A stretch of DNA of 43,609 nt, taken from the NCBI GenBank assembly GCA_903877115.1, contig CAIRCS010000158.1, forward strand, positions 1 through 43,609, in the 5' to 3' direction. Under the pieces are notes generated by a model. It had not been told where the DNA came from and made no database searches. It saw only the letters and a list, made by a program, of their open reading frames with translations. Positions 25,599-35,009 of the stretch are shown in pieces; position 1 is the stretch's first letter; every line of letters starts with the position of its first letter. The translations under genes were made by a program, and so were the position numbers. This stretch comes from an uncultured Legionella sp. (lineage in GTDB: Bacteria > Pseudomonadota > Gammaproteobacteria > Legionellales > Legionellaceae).

Positions 25599-26824
25599 TG
25601 AAAAAAATCCTTCACATTGTCAACGAATTAAATGTAGGTGGCAGTGAAACAGCCCTATATCGACAGCTACTTGCTCTGCAAGATCAAGCTTATACATTTT
25701 ATGTCATTGTGCTGTCCAAACCCGGATATTACTCAGAGCCAATAAAAAATCTTGGTATTCCTATCTATTATCTTGCTATCAATAAAACCAACATCCTAAA
25801 AGCCCTTTATCAGCTTATTACTTTGATCAAGAAAATTGAACCAGACATCGTTCAAACTTGGCTATATCATTCTGATTTTCTCGGTGGCTTATGTGCCAAA
25901 TTCTGTGGTGTTAAAAAAATCATCTGGGGTATTCGCTGTGAGGGCGTTCAGCTGAAATCAACCACCAAATGGGTGAAACGCGGTTGCGCACTCCTTTCAT
26001 GGATAGTACCCCATTTCATTATTACCAATTCTCAGGCTGCTTTACACCAGCATAGTCGAACAGGCTATCAGTCGAGAAAAATGCAGATTATTTATAATGG
26101 ATTTGACACTGAACTGTTTGCTCCCCAGCCTGTACGTCATCCCGAACATCCTGTACGTCATCCCGAGCGTAGCGAGGGATCTCCAACACATGACACAGTG
26201 CCAGAATCCAGGAGATCCCTCGCTACGCTCGGGATGACGTATAGAATGAGCGGCATGACGTGCGAGCGCGTTGCCGCTTATCTTCCTGAGAGTGCGCTTC
26301 TCATCGGCACACTAGCCAGATTCCACCAGGACAAAGACTACCCTAATCTTATTCAAGCAATTGATACAGTTTGTGCGCGTCATGATAACGTATACTTCCT
26401 ATTTTGCGGACAGGATTGTGATGATAACAATCTACAACTTAACGCGATGCTTGCAACGCTCACTTACCGGAATCGTGTTATTCTGCTAGGAAAGACTGCT
26501 CATGCTGCAAGCTATTTAAATCAACTCAACATTTTTATATTATCATCGCAGACAGAAAGTTTTCCCAATTGTTTGGGAGAAGCGATGGCATGTGGCTTGG
26601 CTTGTATTGCAACCGATGTCGGAGAAGCACGCACTTTATTGGGAGATACGGGTCTCATTGTGCCGCCTAATGATCCCACACAACTTGCCTCTGCGTGTTT
26701 AACCATGCTTAACAAATCAGAAAATGCACGAACTCAGAATGGAGTAGCTGCAAGACAAAGGATAGAAAAACATTACTCTATTGCGCAGCACAAACAACAA
26801 ATTCAAGCACTCTACGAGTCATAA
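25598..26824 (+). CDS. Glycosyltransferase family 4 with an in-frame palindromic insertion
   Basis: About 408 residues, GT-B fold. The N-terminal acceptor domain begins KKILHIVNELNVGGSETALY. The C-terminal donor domain has LIGTLARFHQDKDYPNLIQA and the E-x7-E motif region ESFPNCLGEAMACG. Between them, after NGFDTELFAPQ, about 45 residues (roughly 178-223) are encoded by a palindromic repeat and read PVRHPEHPVRHPERSEGS...RSLATLGMT, unlike any glycosyltransferase sequence. The insert falls in the interdomain linker and keeps the frame, so the enzyme may still work. The ATG at 25598 (TGATG) is preferred; GTG 25595 precedes it. Confidence 0.85.
   Translation: MKKILHIVNELNVGGSETALYRQLLALQDQAYTFYVIVLSKPGYYSEPIKNLGIPIYYLAINKTNILKALYQLITLIKKIEPDIVQTWLYHSDFLGGLCAKFCGVKKIIWGIRCEGVQLKSTTKWVKRGCALLSWIVPHFIITNSQAALHQHSRTGYQSRKMQIIYNGFDTELFAPQPVRHPEHPVRHPERSEGSPTHDTVPESRRSLATLGMTYRMSGMTCERVAAYLPESALLIGTLARFHQDKDYPNLIQAIDTVCARHDNVYFLFCGQDCDDNNLQLNAMLATLTYRNRVILLGKTAHAASYLNQLNIFILSSQTESFPNCLGEAMACGLACIATDVGEARTLLGDTGLIVPPNDPTQLASACLTMLNKSENARTQNGVAARQRIEKHYSIAQHKQQIQALYES
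26131..26241. repeat. Palindromic repeat inserted inside a glycosyltransferase gene
   Basis: The left arm (26154-26184, tacgtcatcccgagcgtagc...) and right arm (26211-26241) are perfect 31-bp reverse complements separated by 26 nt. A partial direct copy of the outer end (tgtacgtcatcccga) lies at 26131-26145. The insertion keeps the reading frame. The core resembles the widespread gtcatcccgagcg...gagggatct class of interspersed palindromes. Confidence 0.9.
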
Positions 26825-26834
26825 AAGGATAATC

Positions 26835-28739
26835 ATGTGTGGATTAGCCGGATTCTTTAATAGTCAGCACAATGCTAACAATCCTCTCTCGATCATTTCT
26901 GAGATGACGGATCGCTTAATTCACCGTGGTCCGGATGATCAAGGACTATGGTGCAATCCCGAAGATGGGATTGCTTTGGGTCATCGCCGGCTCGCCATTC
27001 TTGATTTATCCGAGCAAGGGCACCAACCTATGCATTCACATAATGACCGGTATGTGATGGTCTATAATGGCGAAATATATAATTATTTAACCCTAAAAAA
27101 ACAACTTCAGGCAAAGAACCATCTCTTTTCTGGGCATTCAGACACCGAAGTCATTTTGGCACTCATCACCGAATATGGTCTTGAACCCACGTTACAACTT
27201 ATCTCTGGGATGTTTGCCTTTGCTCTTTGGGATAAAAAAGAAAAAGTTCTGCATTTGGCTCGAGATAGAATCGGCGAAAAACCCTTGTATTATGGTTTGG
27301 TTAACAACACCTTGGTATTTGGTTCAGAACTCAAAGCGCTACGCTGTTATCCGGGGTTTCAAAACAAAGTAGCACAATCAAGCCTAGCATCATTTATGCA
27401 GTATGGTTATATTCCTGCACCAAAATCCATTTATGAACATATTTATAAATTAATACCGGGCACCTATCTCAGTTTATCCAGCTCAAGCATTCAAAATTTA
27501 CCAGCCCCCATAACTTATTGGTCCGCTGCCCATGCTGCTGAAGAAGGATATAAAAATCCGTTGCAACTCACAGATAAGGAAGCTGTAGATCACGCCGAAG
27601 AATTGTTAAGCTCAATCGTACAAAGTCGGATGGTTTCCGATGTGCCAATAGGCGCTTTTTTGTCGGGCGGTATAGACTCCTCCTTAATCACTGCATTGAT
27701 GCAAAAAAATAGTAGTCAACCGATTAAAACATTTACCATCGGATTTCATGATCAAGCATACAACGAAGCAGGCTATGCTAAAGCTATTGCTCAGCATCTG
27801 AATACAGAGCATACAGAACTTTTTGTAGATGCCAAACAGGCTTTAGCCGTTATTCCAAAATTATCTACTATTTACGATGAACCTTTTGCTGACTCTTCCG
27901 CTATCCCTACGTTTTTAATTGCAGAACTCACCCGTCAACATGTGACCGTATGTTTATCTGGGGATGGCGGGGATGAATTATTTGGGGGATATAATCGATA
28001 TCTACTGGGGAAAACCTTAGGTAACGCCATCCATTTTCTTCCCTATCCTGTTCGTGTGGCTGCTCAGAAATTACTGTGTGTACTCTCTTCTCCGCGTAGG
28101 GACGCATGGTTGAAATACACAAAAATCCCCATGCTCAGTAATAAATTACATAAATTTTCCTCTGTCATTGCTGCAAAATCAGTTGACGAATTGTATTTAC
28201 ATCTGGTTTCTCAGTGGACAAACCCTCAAGAGATCGTGAAAGGCAAGGGCATCAGACAGCCGATATACGCATTAGAAATAAAAAATATCATTGAAAAAAT
28301 GATGCTCAATGACACGCTTTTCTATTTACCAGATGATATTATGGTAAAGGTTGATCGAGCTTGCATGGCGGTTGGTTTAGAAAATCGCGCACCTTTTCTC
28401 GATCATCAATTGCTAGAGTGGACGTGGCAGTTACCACTAAATATGAAAATTCGTAATCGCACAACCAAATGGTTATTAAGAGAACTGTTGTCGAGGCACG
28501 TACCGCAACCGCTGTTTGATAGACCCAAAATGGGGTTTGGAGTTCCGCTTGACGCATGGCTAAGAGGGCCGTTACGCGATTGGGCTGAAAGTCTGCTGGA
28601 TAAAACGGCCATTGAACAACAAGGATTTTTACACAGTAAGCCTATTTTAAAAAAATGGGATGAGCATTTATCAGGCAAACGGAATTGGCAATATCAATTA
28701 TGGACAGTACTCATGTTTCAGGCTTGGCTGGCATCATGA
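26835..28739 (+). CDS. asnB: AsnB-type glutamine amidotransferase (asparagine synthase family)
   Basis: 634 residues, class II glutamine amidotransferase plus synthetase domain. The start is fixed by the catalytic N-terminal Cys in MCGLAGF (ATG 26835, after AAAAGGA); open frame upstream is not used. HRGPDDQG, GHRRLAILDLSEQGHQPM and YNGEIYN mark the glutaminase half. The ATP-pyrophosphatase loop is AFLSGGIDSSLITALM, and CLSGDGGDELFGGYNRY follows. In O-antigen loci such proteins (for example WbpS) amidate the uronic acid carboxylate, which fits the TviB/TviC pair just upstream. A housekeeping asparagine synthase role cannot be excluded. Confidence 0.88.
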   Translation: MCGLAGFFNSQHNANNPLSIISEMTDRLIHRGPDDQGLWCNPEDGIALGHRRLAILDLSEQGHQPMHSHNDRYVMVYNGEIYNYLTLKKQLQAKNHLFSGHSDTEVILALITEYGLEPTLQLISGMFAFALWDKKEKVLHLARDRIGEKPLYYGLVNNTLVFGSELKALRCYPGFQNKVAQSSLASFMQYGYIPAPKSIYEHIYKLIPGTYLSLSSSSIQNLPAPITYWSAAHAAEEGYKNPLQLTDKEAVDHAEELLSSIVQSRMVSDVPIGAFLSGGIDSSLITALMQKNSSQPIKTFTIGFHDQAYNEAGYAKAIAQHLNTEHTELFVDAKQALAVIPKLSTIYDEPFADSSAIPTFLIAELTRQHVTVCLSGDGGDELFGGYNRYLLGKTLGNAIHFLPYPVRVAAQKLLCVLSSPRRDAWLKYTKIPMLSNKLHKFSSVIAAKSVDELYLHLVSQWTNPQEIVKGKGIRQPIYALEIKNIIEKMMLNDTLFYLPDDIMVKVDRACMAVGLENRAPFLDHQLLEWTWQLPLNMKIRNRTTKWLLRELLSRHVPQPLFDRPKMGFGVPLDAWLRGPLRDWAESLLDKTAIEQQGFLHSKPILKKWDEHLSGKRNWQYQLWTVLMFQAWLAS

Positions 28740-29890
28740 AAAAAAAATTATTATTCGTCGTCAATGACCCGAATTACTTTATCTCTCATCGACTCCCAAT
28801 TGCCATTGCTGCACAGGAGCAAGGCTATGAAATTCATGTGGCAACCGGCGAACCCAATATATTGCCCAAAATTCGTGAAGCGGGTTTTACATACCATTTT
28901 ATACCTCTTTCACGCAGTGGGCGTAATATTCTCTCTGAAACCAAAAGCATCATCGCAATGTACTATCTGATGAGGCAAGTAAAACCGTCCATTGTGCATT
29001 TAGTTACAATAAAACCCGTCATTTATGGGTCGCTGGCTGCGCGTTTTGCAAAAGTTCCTGCTGTAGTAGCGGCAATCACCGGGTTAGGGTACGCATTTAT
29101 CGATCACCATGCTGAAGCCCAAATACTCCGAAAAATCGTAGTTCAATTATACCGGCTTGCTTTTCGACATCAAAATTTGAAAGTACTTTTCCAGAACGAG
29201 GATGACAAAAACACATTACTTTCTTTTGGTGCCTTAAAAGAAGAACAGTCCGTATTAATCCGTGGTTCAGGCGTTGATTTAACCCAATATACTTATAGCA
29301 GTGAACCTGAAACACCTCCTTTTGTTGTCGTATTAGCATCCCGTCTTTTAAAAGACAAAGGCGTAGTTGAATATGTAGAAGCCGCTAGACTGCTAAAACA
29401 AAGTGGTCTAAACGCCCGTTTTTTACTTGCCGGCTATCCAGACCCCGGTAATCCTTCATCCATTCACGAAGCTCAAATCAAAGAGTGGACGCATAATCAA
29501 GACATTGAGTATGTTGGCTATCAAAACACAGAATCCTTATTTCCACACGTACATCTAGTAGTCCTTCCATCCTATCGAGAAGGTCTGCCGCGTGTTTTGG
29601 TCGAAGCAGCCGCCTGTGGACGTGCCATCATTACGACTGATGTACCAGGTTGTCGCGCGGCTATTATTCCCGGCAAAACTGGCTTGTTGGTAAAAGTACG
29701 TGATCCCGTTTCGCTTGCTGAGGCTATTCGCTCATTATTAGTCAACTCAGCACTGAGACATACTATGGGTGAGGAAGGACGCAAACTTGCTGAAAGCGAA
29801 TTCGATATTAAAAAAATAGTGGAGCAACATTTACAGGTTTATCATATGACGCAAGACCGGCTAATAGCCAATCCAATTAGCACCACCTAA
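28736..29890 (+). CDS. Glycosyltransferase family 4
   Basis: 384 residues from ATG 28736, which overlaps the AsnB stop (ATGA); longer in-frame starts lie inside asnB and are unlikely. The N-terminus is KKKLLFVVNDPNYFISHRLP, followed by LVTIKPVIYGSLAARFAKVP and AAITGLGYAFI, a pattern of PglA/WbpH-like GT4 enzymes acting on undecaprenyl-linked sugars. The donor domain has VLASRLLKDKGVVEYVEAA, and the E-x7-E region is in SYREGLPRVLVEAAACGRAI. Likely adds the second or a later sugar of the repeat unit. It is the last gene of the plus-strand operon and converges on the next gene with 5 bp between the stops. Confidence 0.88.
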   Translation: MKKKLLFVVNDPNYFISHRLPIAIAAQEQGYEIHVATGEPNILPKIREAGFTYHFIPLSRSGRNILSETKSIIAMYYLMRQVKPSIVHLVTIKPVIYGSLAARFAKVPAVVAAITGLGYAFIDHHAEAQILRKIVVQLYRLAFRHQNLKVLFQNEDDKNTLLSFGALKEEQSVLIRGSGVDLTQYTYSSEPETPPFVVVLASRLLKDKGVVEYVEAARLLKQSGLNARFLLAGYPDPGNPSSIHEAQIKEWTHNQDIEYVGYQNTESLFPHVHLVVLPSYREGLPRVLVEAAACGRAIITTDVPGCRAAIIPGKTGLLVKVRDPVSLAEAIRSLLVNSALRHTMGEEGRKLAESEFDIKKIVEQHLQVYHMTQDRLIANPISTT

Positions 29891-29895
29891 ATCAC

Positions 29896-31992
29896 TCAGG
29901 GCTTACTCTCGTTTTCGTCAATACAATTTGATTCAGATTGTTTTAAAACAAATTTAACTGTCTCATTATTTGGTTCACTCTTAAGAATGGTTTTAAAGTC
30001 CCTAATGGCTAATTGATGTTTTTTAAGCTTAGCCAATATTGTACCTCTCATATAATATAACGCATTGTTTTTAGGCCCATGTTTAATTGCTTGAGTAAAA
30101 GCAACCACTGCACCGTCTAAATCGCCATGCTTACTTTTCTCAAGGCCGCTCTCTTGGTAAGCAACCCAAGAAGATGGCTCTGCTTCAGAAACCAGCGCCT
30201 CCGACTGCTTCAATAATGCTTGTACAGTTTTGTTCTGGGGTTCAGAAGCAAGAATTGTTTTAAAATCCTCTATAGCTCGATGATGCTGCTTAAGTTTTGT
30301 GAATGTTGTACCCCGCAAATACTGTAACGCAGTATTTTGGGGTCCTCTTTGTATTGCTTCAGTAAAATCTAAAACAGCACCGTCTAAATCACCTTGCGAG
30401 CTTCTCTCAAGCCCACGTTCTTGATAAGCGATCCATGAAGATAATGGCTTTTCTATTTTATAGCCAGCCAAAGATCGTTGAATTAAGCTTGCCAAACTAG
30501 TTTCTCGATAGGGCAAGTGGCGCGCATAGGCAGTTTCCTGCTCTTGTTTTTGTAAACGCTCCGCTTTAGTAAGAAGCGCCATGGCAAGAGATTCTTTTTT
30601 ATTTTCTCGAGCAAGATTTGCCTGATAATACAATTTGTATGCTTGTGTGCACATAGTACCGGGACGGTTGGAAAAAATTTCTTCCGCGGTTTTTTTAATT
30701 TCCGCTAAATATTCCGGGAATTTTTTTTCATAAACCACAGAGTCATGGAGGGTCTTTTGTAATTGAGATTCAATGTTATTTTTAGTTAACAATACACCAA
30801 AATCATTGACTGAAGATTTGTGGTTAGAAATTTCTCCATAGTCCATGACTCGATCTAAGATCAAATTTCCAGTAGCGATTTTATAATGAGACATTTCCCA
30901 ATACCATTGCATTTGTGCGTGATGATCAGCTACTTCAGGGAAAGGCTCTGTGGTAATAGCATTAAAATTCATGAAATCCCAAAGTACTATCGGCTTTAAA
31001 TGTGGATATCGCTCTGCATCTTTTGCCAATAGGGCTACCGAGCTTCGTTTAAACTCCTCCAATGCATCCCATAAGCCCGCCTCTTTAATTGCCAAAATTG
31101 CTCTAGCATGGGTTGGTGAAATAAAAAAACGTAGTTCTATATTATTCTTTCTAGAGAAATTAATAATCTTGTTAAGAGTATCAAAAGTGGATTTTTGTTC
31201 ATTGGCTAGAGATATACAAAACCGTTGCTCTGCTCCTGCAGTCCAAATTTTTTCCATATAATATTTTTCATTACTAATTGTTGCAACTCTATGCGGGAAA
31301 AACACAACATTTTCTGGGCGGCGCATTCCGTTGCTTAAGTATAGTTCCTTAGCTTTGATAGCCTCGGGGTGGAGAAGACGTGTCTCTCGTTCCTTTTTGC
31401 TATCTTGTTGTAAAATTGTATTTAAGCTAGACCTAGCAGCGGCTCTAAATAAAATAGACTCTGCATCAAATAAACATGTAGTTGTGAAATACGATTGACT
31501 TGGTAACAACATAAGTCGTTTTTCATCATAGTTTAATATTTCCGTACCAAATACAATCTCCTCTCTATTCGCATTAAACATTAGAAAATCCAAACCTATA
31601 ACAGCCAGCTTTAATTGTCTATCGGAGGCATAATAAGTATGTTGCAAGGTCCGATAAATTTCATATAAGCCACTACCAGCCATCGCCATATTATAAGTAT
31701 GATATCCCAACGCTTTAAACACAGGATGATCTGGATCAATCGATTTTTCAGCACGTGACGTACCAAATATTGCAGCGGTAGGTTTAAAGTAATGTGCGGC
31801 ATGTGCTTTTGATAACCTTAAATTTGAAGCAACTGCTACCTTATCCGCATTTATACCTGATATCGAGACAACACGAAAAATACCATAGGGATCAACAAGT
31901 ATATTAAATACAACCACAAAACATACTAAGATTATTGGCAACAGCATATACCAGGTCACAAATTTTTTCGGTGCATGCTCAAATGCTTTCAT
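29896..31992 (-). CDS. SGNH-like polysaccharide acylation partner with C-terminal TPR repeats
   Basis: 698 residues. One N-terminal membrane segment (about 14-33) is followed by a periplasmic domain whose motif AAIFGTSRAEKSIDP (GTSR at 77-80) resembles the nucleophile region of SGNH/AlgX/AlgJ-like proteins that accompany MBOAT acyltransferases. Further motifs are NMAMAGSGLYEIYRTL, RFFISPTHARAIL and MSHYKIATGNLILDRVMD. The C-terminus holds two near-identical blocks (518-606 and 607-698), each with two TPR-like units (GDLDGAVLDFTEAI, HHRAIEDFKTIL). It lies 12 bp downstream of the MBOAT gene. Probable role: transfer of an acyl group to exported polysaccharide. Which residues are catalytic is not settled. 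Confidence 0.7.
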   Translation of the reverse strand: MKAFEHAPKKFVTWYMLLPIILVCFVVVFNILVDPYGIFRVVSISGINADKVAVASNLRLSKAHAAHYFKPTAAIFGTSRAEKSIDPDHPVFKALGYHTYNMAMAGSGLYEIYRTLQHTYYASDRQLKLAVIGLDFLMFNANREEIVFGTEILNYDEKRLMLLPSQSYFTTTCLFDAESILFRAAARSSLNTILQQDSKKERETRLLHPEAIKAKELYLSNGMRRPENVVFFPHRVATISNEKYYMEKIWTAGAEQRFCISLANEQKSTFDTLNKIINFSRKNNIELRFFISPTHARAILAIKEAGLWDALEEFKRSSVALLAKDAERYPHLKPIVLWDFMNFNAITTEPFPEVADHHAQMQWYWEMSHYKIATGNLILDRVMDYGEISNHKSSVNDFGVLLTKNNIESQLQKTLHDSVVYEKKFPEYLAEIKKTAEEIFSNRPGTMCTQAYKLYYQANLARENKKESLAMALLTKAERLQKQEQETAYARHLPYRETSLASLIQRSLAGYKIEKPLSSWIAYQERGLERSSQGDLDGAVLDFTEAIQRGPQNTALQYLRGTTFTKLKQHHRAIEDFKTILASEPQNKTVQALLKQSEALVSEAEPSSWVAYQESGLEKSKHGDLDGAVVAFTQAIKHGPKNNALYYMRGTILAKLKKHQLAIRDFKTILKSEPNNETVKFVLKQSESNCIDENESKP
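29908..30441 (-). repeat. Tandem duplication of an 89-residue TPR block
   Basis: Two adjacent coding segments of 267 bp encode SSW(I/V)AYQE(R/S)GLE(R/K)S...FKTIL(A/K)SEP twice in a row. The protein copies are near-identical and the boundary is at 30174/30175. It is an in-frame tandem duplication within the SGNH/TPR gene. Confidence 0.8.
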
Positions 31993-32004
31993 CAGTTACT
32001 CATC

Positions 32005-33618
32005 TCAAAATTGAAAGTAAATAAAATTTACTACCGGCGTGGCTCGTAAGGTTTGCCAAAAAATAGCACCTACTAAAGCAAGACCGAGAATAGCAGCAAG
32101 CACAGGAGAAAGTATCAATTGAAACTCATTGTTTTTTATTGCTACGAAAGGTAACGCCCGCCACCAACCTTTGATGCACCCAAGATTTATCGCCTGTATC
32201 GCCGGCTTAAATGCCATGCAAATCTGTTGCGTATTTGGCAACAACCATACCATACCACACAAAATGAAAATAAAAATTGCTTGGTTAAAACCATGAAAAT
32301 ATGCAACGCCAGAATCCTCAAAATGTAGCCCCAAGTGTTTTAGAGCTTGTCCTAAACTACCTAGTGTTGTTTCATATTTGGCTGCTAATGCAAAGCCGTT
32401 CAACCCTATCATCCCTTTTAACATGATGATGGCTGCTTTAAAATTTTCTGCACGAAAAAATACCCAAGCAATTAAAACCGCGCTAAATGTAAGTAATTGA
32501 GAGATTCTTCGTCTAATCCAACCAACTGGAGAAAGACTAAAATTAAACGTAATTTTAAGGAATTGCCAGAAATGATTAATGATCAAATAAAAGCCATGCA
32601 AAGCACCCCAAAATAAAAAGGTCCACGCAGCGCCGTGCCAAATTCCTCCGATCAACATCGTCATCAATAAATTTAGATAGCGGCGCAATTGTCCCTGACG
32701 ATTACCACCTAGTGGGATATAAATATAATCACGTAAAAAACGAGACAAAGTCATGTGCCACCGTCGCCAAAAATCGATAATATTGAGGGCTTTATAGGGC
32801 GAATCGAAATTTTGAGGCAACCTAATACCCATCATCAACGCTAAACCAAGTGCCATGTCAGTATAGGCAGAAAAATCAAAGTAAATTTGCAAAGTAAAAC
32901 TTAAAGCTGCACTCCAGGACTCTATAAAAGTTAGTGCCCACCCAGCCTGTACAGCTTTGAATGGCGCATCCACCCACAATGCTAATTGATCAGCTATCAT
33001 GATTTTTTTACACAACCCCATAGTAAACATGGTCAGCCCAACCGATATATCTGTGGGGTTAAATTTAAAGATAGCACTTTGCCGAAATTGAGGTATTAGT
33101 TCTTTGTGGTGCACGATGGGCCCCGCAATCAATTGTGGGAAGTACATAACAAATAAACAGAAATCAAGAAAATTATACTCTTCTGCCTCTCCTCGATAAG
33201 CATCTATTAAATAAGCTATTTTTTGAAAAATAAAAAATGAAATTCCAATAGGCATAATAATATTTTGCAAAACATAATGGGTTCCAAACACCAGATTAAT
33301 ATTGTTGACCGCAAAATGGCTATATTTAAAGTAGAACAATACACCGATATTGATTAGGAGCCCGCAAATGAGCACGAACGCAGAGCTACGTCCTTTTTTG
33401 TGCCGAGTAGAAAGGATAATGCCAAATTTATAGTTGATAACAATAAGAACAAGAAGTAATAGCAAATAATCTAAGCGAAACCACCCATAAAAAACGCAGG
33501 ACATGAAGACCAGCCATGCCACCGCACATCGCTTCGCAGAGATATAGGATAATCCATAAAAACCCAATAAAGTTAACGGTAAAAACAAAAAAATAAAAAA
33601 CTCTGAATTAAATAACAT
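32005..33618 (-). CDS. MBOAT-family O-acyltransferase (AlgI-like)
   Basis: 537 residues, polytopic, starting MLFNSEFFIFLFLPLTLLGF, the standard AlgI/PatA-type N-terminus. Family motifs are FYFKYSHFA, MPIGISFFIFQKIAYLID, DFWRRWHMTLSRFLRDYIYI and GGIWHGAAWTFLFWGALHG, with the essential histidines at about 328 and 341. Such proteins carry acyl groups from the cytoplasm across the inner membrane for O-acetylation of alginate, peptidoglycan or other glycans. AAAGGA precedes the ATG at 33618. The SGNH-like gene directly downstream is the usual type of partner. Confidence 0.92.
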   Translation of the reverse strand: MLFNSEFFIFLFLPLTLLGFYGLSYISAKRCAVAWLVFMSCVFYGWFRLDYLLLLLVLIVINYKFGIILSTRHKKGRSSAFVLICGLLINIGVLFYFKYSHFAVNNINLVFGTHYVLQNIIMPIGISFFIFQKIAYLIDAYRGEAEEYNFLDFCLFVMYFPQLIAGPIVHHKELIPQFRQSAIFKFNPTDISVGLTMFTMGLCKKIMIADQLALWVDAPFKAVQAGWALTFIESWSAALSFTLQIYFDFSAYTDMALGLALMMGIRLPQNFDSPYKALNIIDFWRRWHMTLSRFLRDYIYIPLGGNRQGQLRRYLNLLMTMLIGGIWHGAAWTFLFWGALHGFYLIINHFWQFLKITFNFSLSPVGWIRRRISQLLTFSAVLIAWVFFRAENFKAAIIMLKGMIGLNGFALAAKYETTLGSLGQALKHLGLHFEDSGVAYFHGFNQAIFIFILCGMVWLLPNTQQICMAFKPAIQAINLGCIKGWWRALPFVAIKNNEFQLILSPVLAAILGLALVGAIFWQTLRATPVVNFIYFQF

Positions 33619-33730
33619 AGGGAATCCTTTCGTTCTAGCCGTTCATTCTTCATTATCTATTTAGCATTATATCTACGTTTACTCCGGTTAAACATAAGTA
33701 TTTAACTTTTACGCTATGAGAATAATAAAG

Positions 33731-33759
33731 GGCGTCTCATTATTTTTTTTTGGCCAATT
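33731..33759. repeat. Short direct repeat, copy 1
   Basis: 29 nt beginning ggcgtctcattatt and ending ggccaatt. It matches 35010-35037 with one substitution and one T-run length difference. Copy 2 covers the last codons and stop of the GNAT-GrpB gene; copy 1 is separated from any coding function. The pair brackets the broken beta-lactamase-like gene. Confidence 0.7.
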
Positions 33760-33807
33760 TCATTAGCATAACATCCACTCCTAAAAAAAGTATGAGTTAG
33801 AATTGTT

Positions 33808-33902
33808 TGTAGGTTGGGCCTTGGCCCAACAAGGCCCGCTGTGCACCATGACTTGTCAAATGAAGCGCTGCGCTTTGATATTGGGCCAAGGCCCAACCTA
33901 CA
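33808..33902. repeat. Interspersed palindrome (tgtaggttggg class)
   Basis: The 22-bp arms tgtaggttgggccttggccc.. (33808-33829) and their perfect reverse complement (33881-33902) enclose a 51-nt loop containing a second small hairpin (aagcg-ctg-cgctt). It lies in the 346-bp gap between the MBOAT gene and the broken hydrolase. The gtaggttggg ends resemble a class of mobile palindromes seen in many proteobacteria. No gene is seen in the rest of the gap. Confidence 0.8.
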
Positions 33903-33964
33903 TTAAATTACATGGAAATCAATCTAAACTTGCAAATGCGAGAGTGGCACTCGTTAGACCAACC

Positions 33965-35005
33965 CTATTTTTCTTCTTTATCTAAAATTTCCATGCGAAT
34001 TTCTTGTATCAAAGCAGGGTTTTGGGGCGTCAACATAAAGCTGATTTTCAGATCCGCTTTCACTCCTTCCATAATAAAATAGCCGCTTAATTGACTTTCA
34101 GGAATAATTGCATGCGTTCGGATGATTTTACCTGATTTTTTAAACAGAGCTTCTGACTCTTTCTTGCGAGCATCCAGAGAAGAATCTAGAAAAAAATTAT
34201 CGGCGACAAGTCCTATTGCGTCGGAAGCATTCCAATCTTGCAATAACTTTACCAAGCCTGCTTGCCTATCTTTTAATAATAAAGTGGGTTGGAGTGTTCT
34301 TGGTTTTAAATAAGCACCTTTTATGAGTTCGTCTAATACTTGCAGATTCACTTCTCCTGCCGGTGCATAAGTCCCATTGGCAAAAAGAATAACCCCAATA
34401 CCATAATCAGGCATGATAACCCAATTGCTACCAAAACCAGGCGTATTTGAGAAAGACAGTCCTTGTTTTAAAAAGGCAACAAAGTCTGGTTTACTCATAT
34501 TTAATTGTCTATCACCCCAAGCATTATCTAGAGGCAGTCCGGCAGAATGCGTTAATAAATTACGCAGCGTAATATCTGGGGAATAATTGGTTAAGCATTG
34601 ATTTTTTATTTCAGGAATATACAGAGAAACCGGGTCATCTAATGTTAATTTCCCTTCATCGCGCAATTTTAAAATTGCCATGGCAGTAAAACTTTTTGTC
34701 ATCGAAGCAATGCGAAACATAGACTGTAGATCAGTCGGTGTTTTTTTCTCAAGATCAATAGTCCCTTCCGTTCCTGAATAAACCAACTTTCCATCAACCA
34801 TTACCCCAAAAGCAAAGCCCGGGAAATGATTTTTTTTCGCATAGTCTTGATAGATTTTTTCAATTTTTGGAAACTATTTCTGGATTTTATCCAAGCGCTG
34901 CGAGTCAGAGAATACTGGAATAGAGTAAGGATTTTGACTATAAGCATTCGTAGCCAACAGCATGACTATTAGACATAGAAATTTGCATAAAGATTTCAGC
35001 GGCAT
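33965..35005 (-). pseudogene. Broken serine beta-lactamase-like hydrolase
   Basis: The original start is probably ATG 35005, encoding a signal-like sequence (PLKSLCKFLCLIVMLLATNA). An in-frame TAG at 34876-34874 interrupts DKIQK*FPKIEK. Beyond it the frame continues with GFAFGVMVDGKLVYSG, the SxxK motif in FRIASMTKSFTAMAIL and LRNLLTHSAGLP. After FSNTPG the expected central region (the YxN motif and about 150 residues) is missing, and the sequence jumps to FGSNWVIMPDYGIGVILFAN near the C-terminal end. So there is both a nonsense mutation and a large in-frame deletion. The family is class C beta-lactamase/penicillin-binding esterase-like. Confidence 0.82.
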
Positions 35006-35009
35006 AAAT

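Noticed and set aside
26781..26834. Longer N-terminus for the AsnB-type protein
   Set aside because: The class II amidotransferase needs Cys right after the initiator Met, which fixes the start at 26835.
30950..31261. 103-codon open frame on the plus strand
   Set aside because: Antisense to the SGNH/TPR gene, with no recognisable motif; a shadow frame.
33808..33902. Insertion sequence ends
   Set aside because: The arms are a palindrome without any transposase frame between or near them; a non-autonomous palindromic repeat is the simpler reading.
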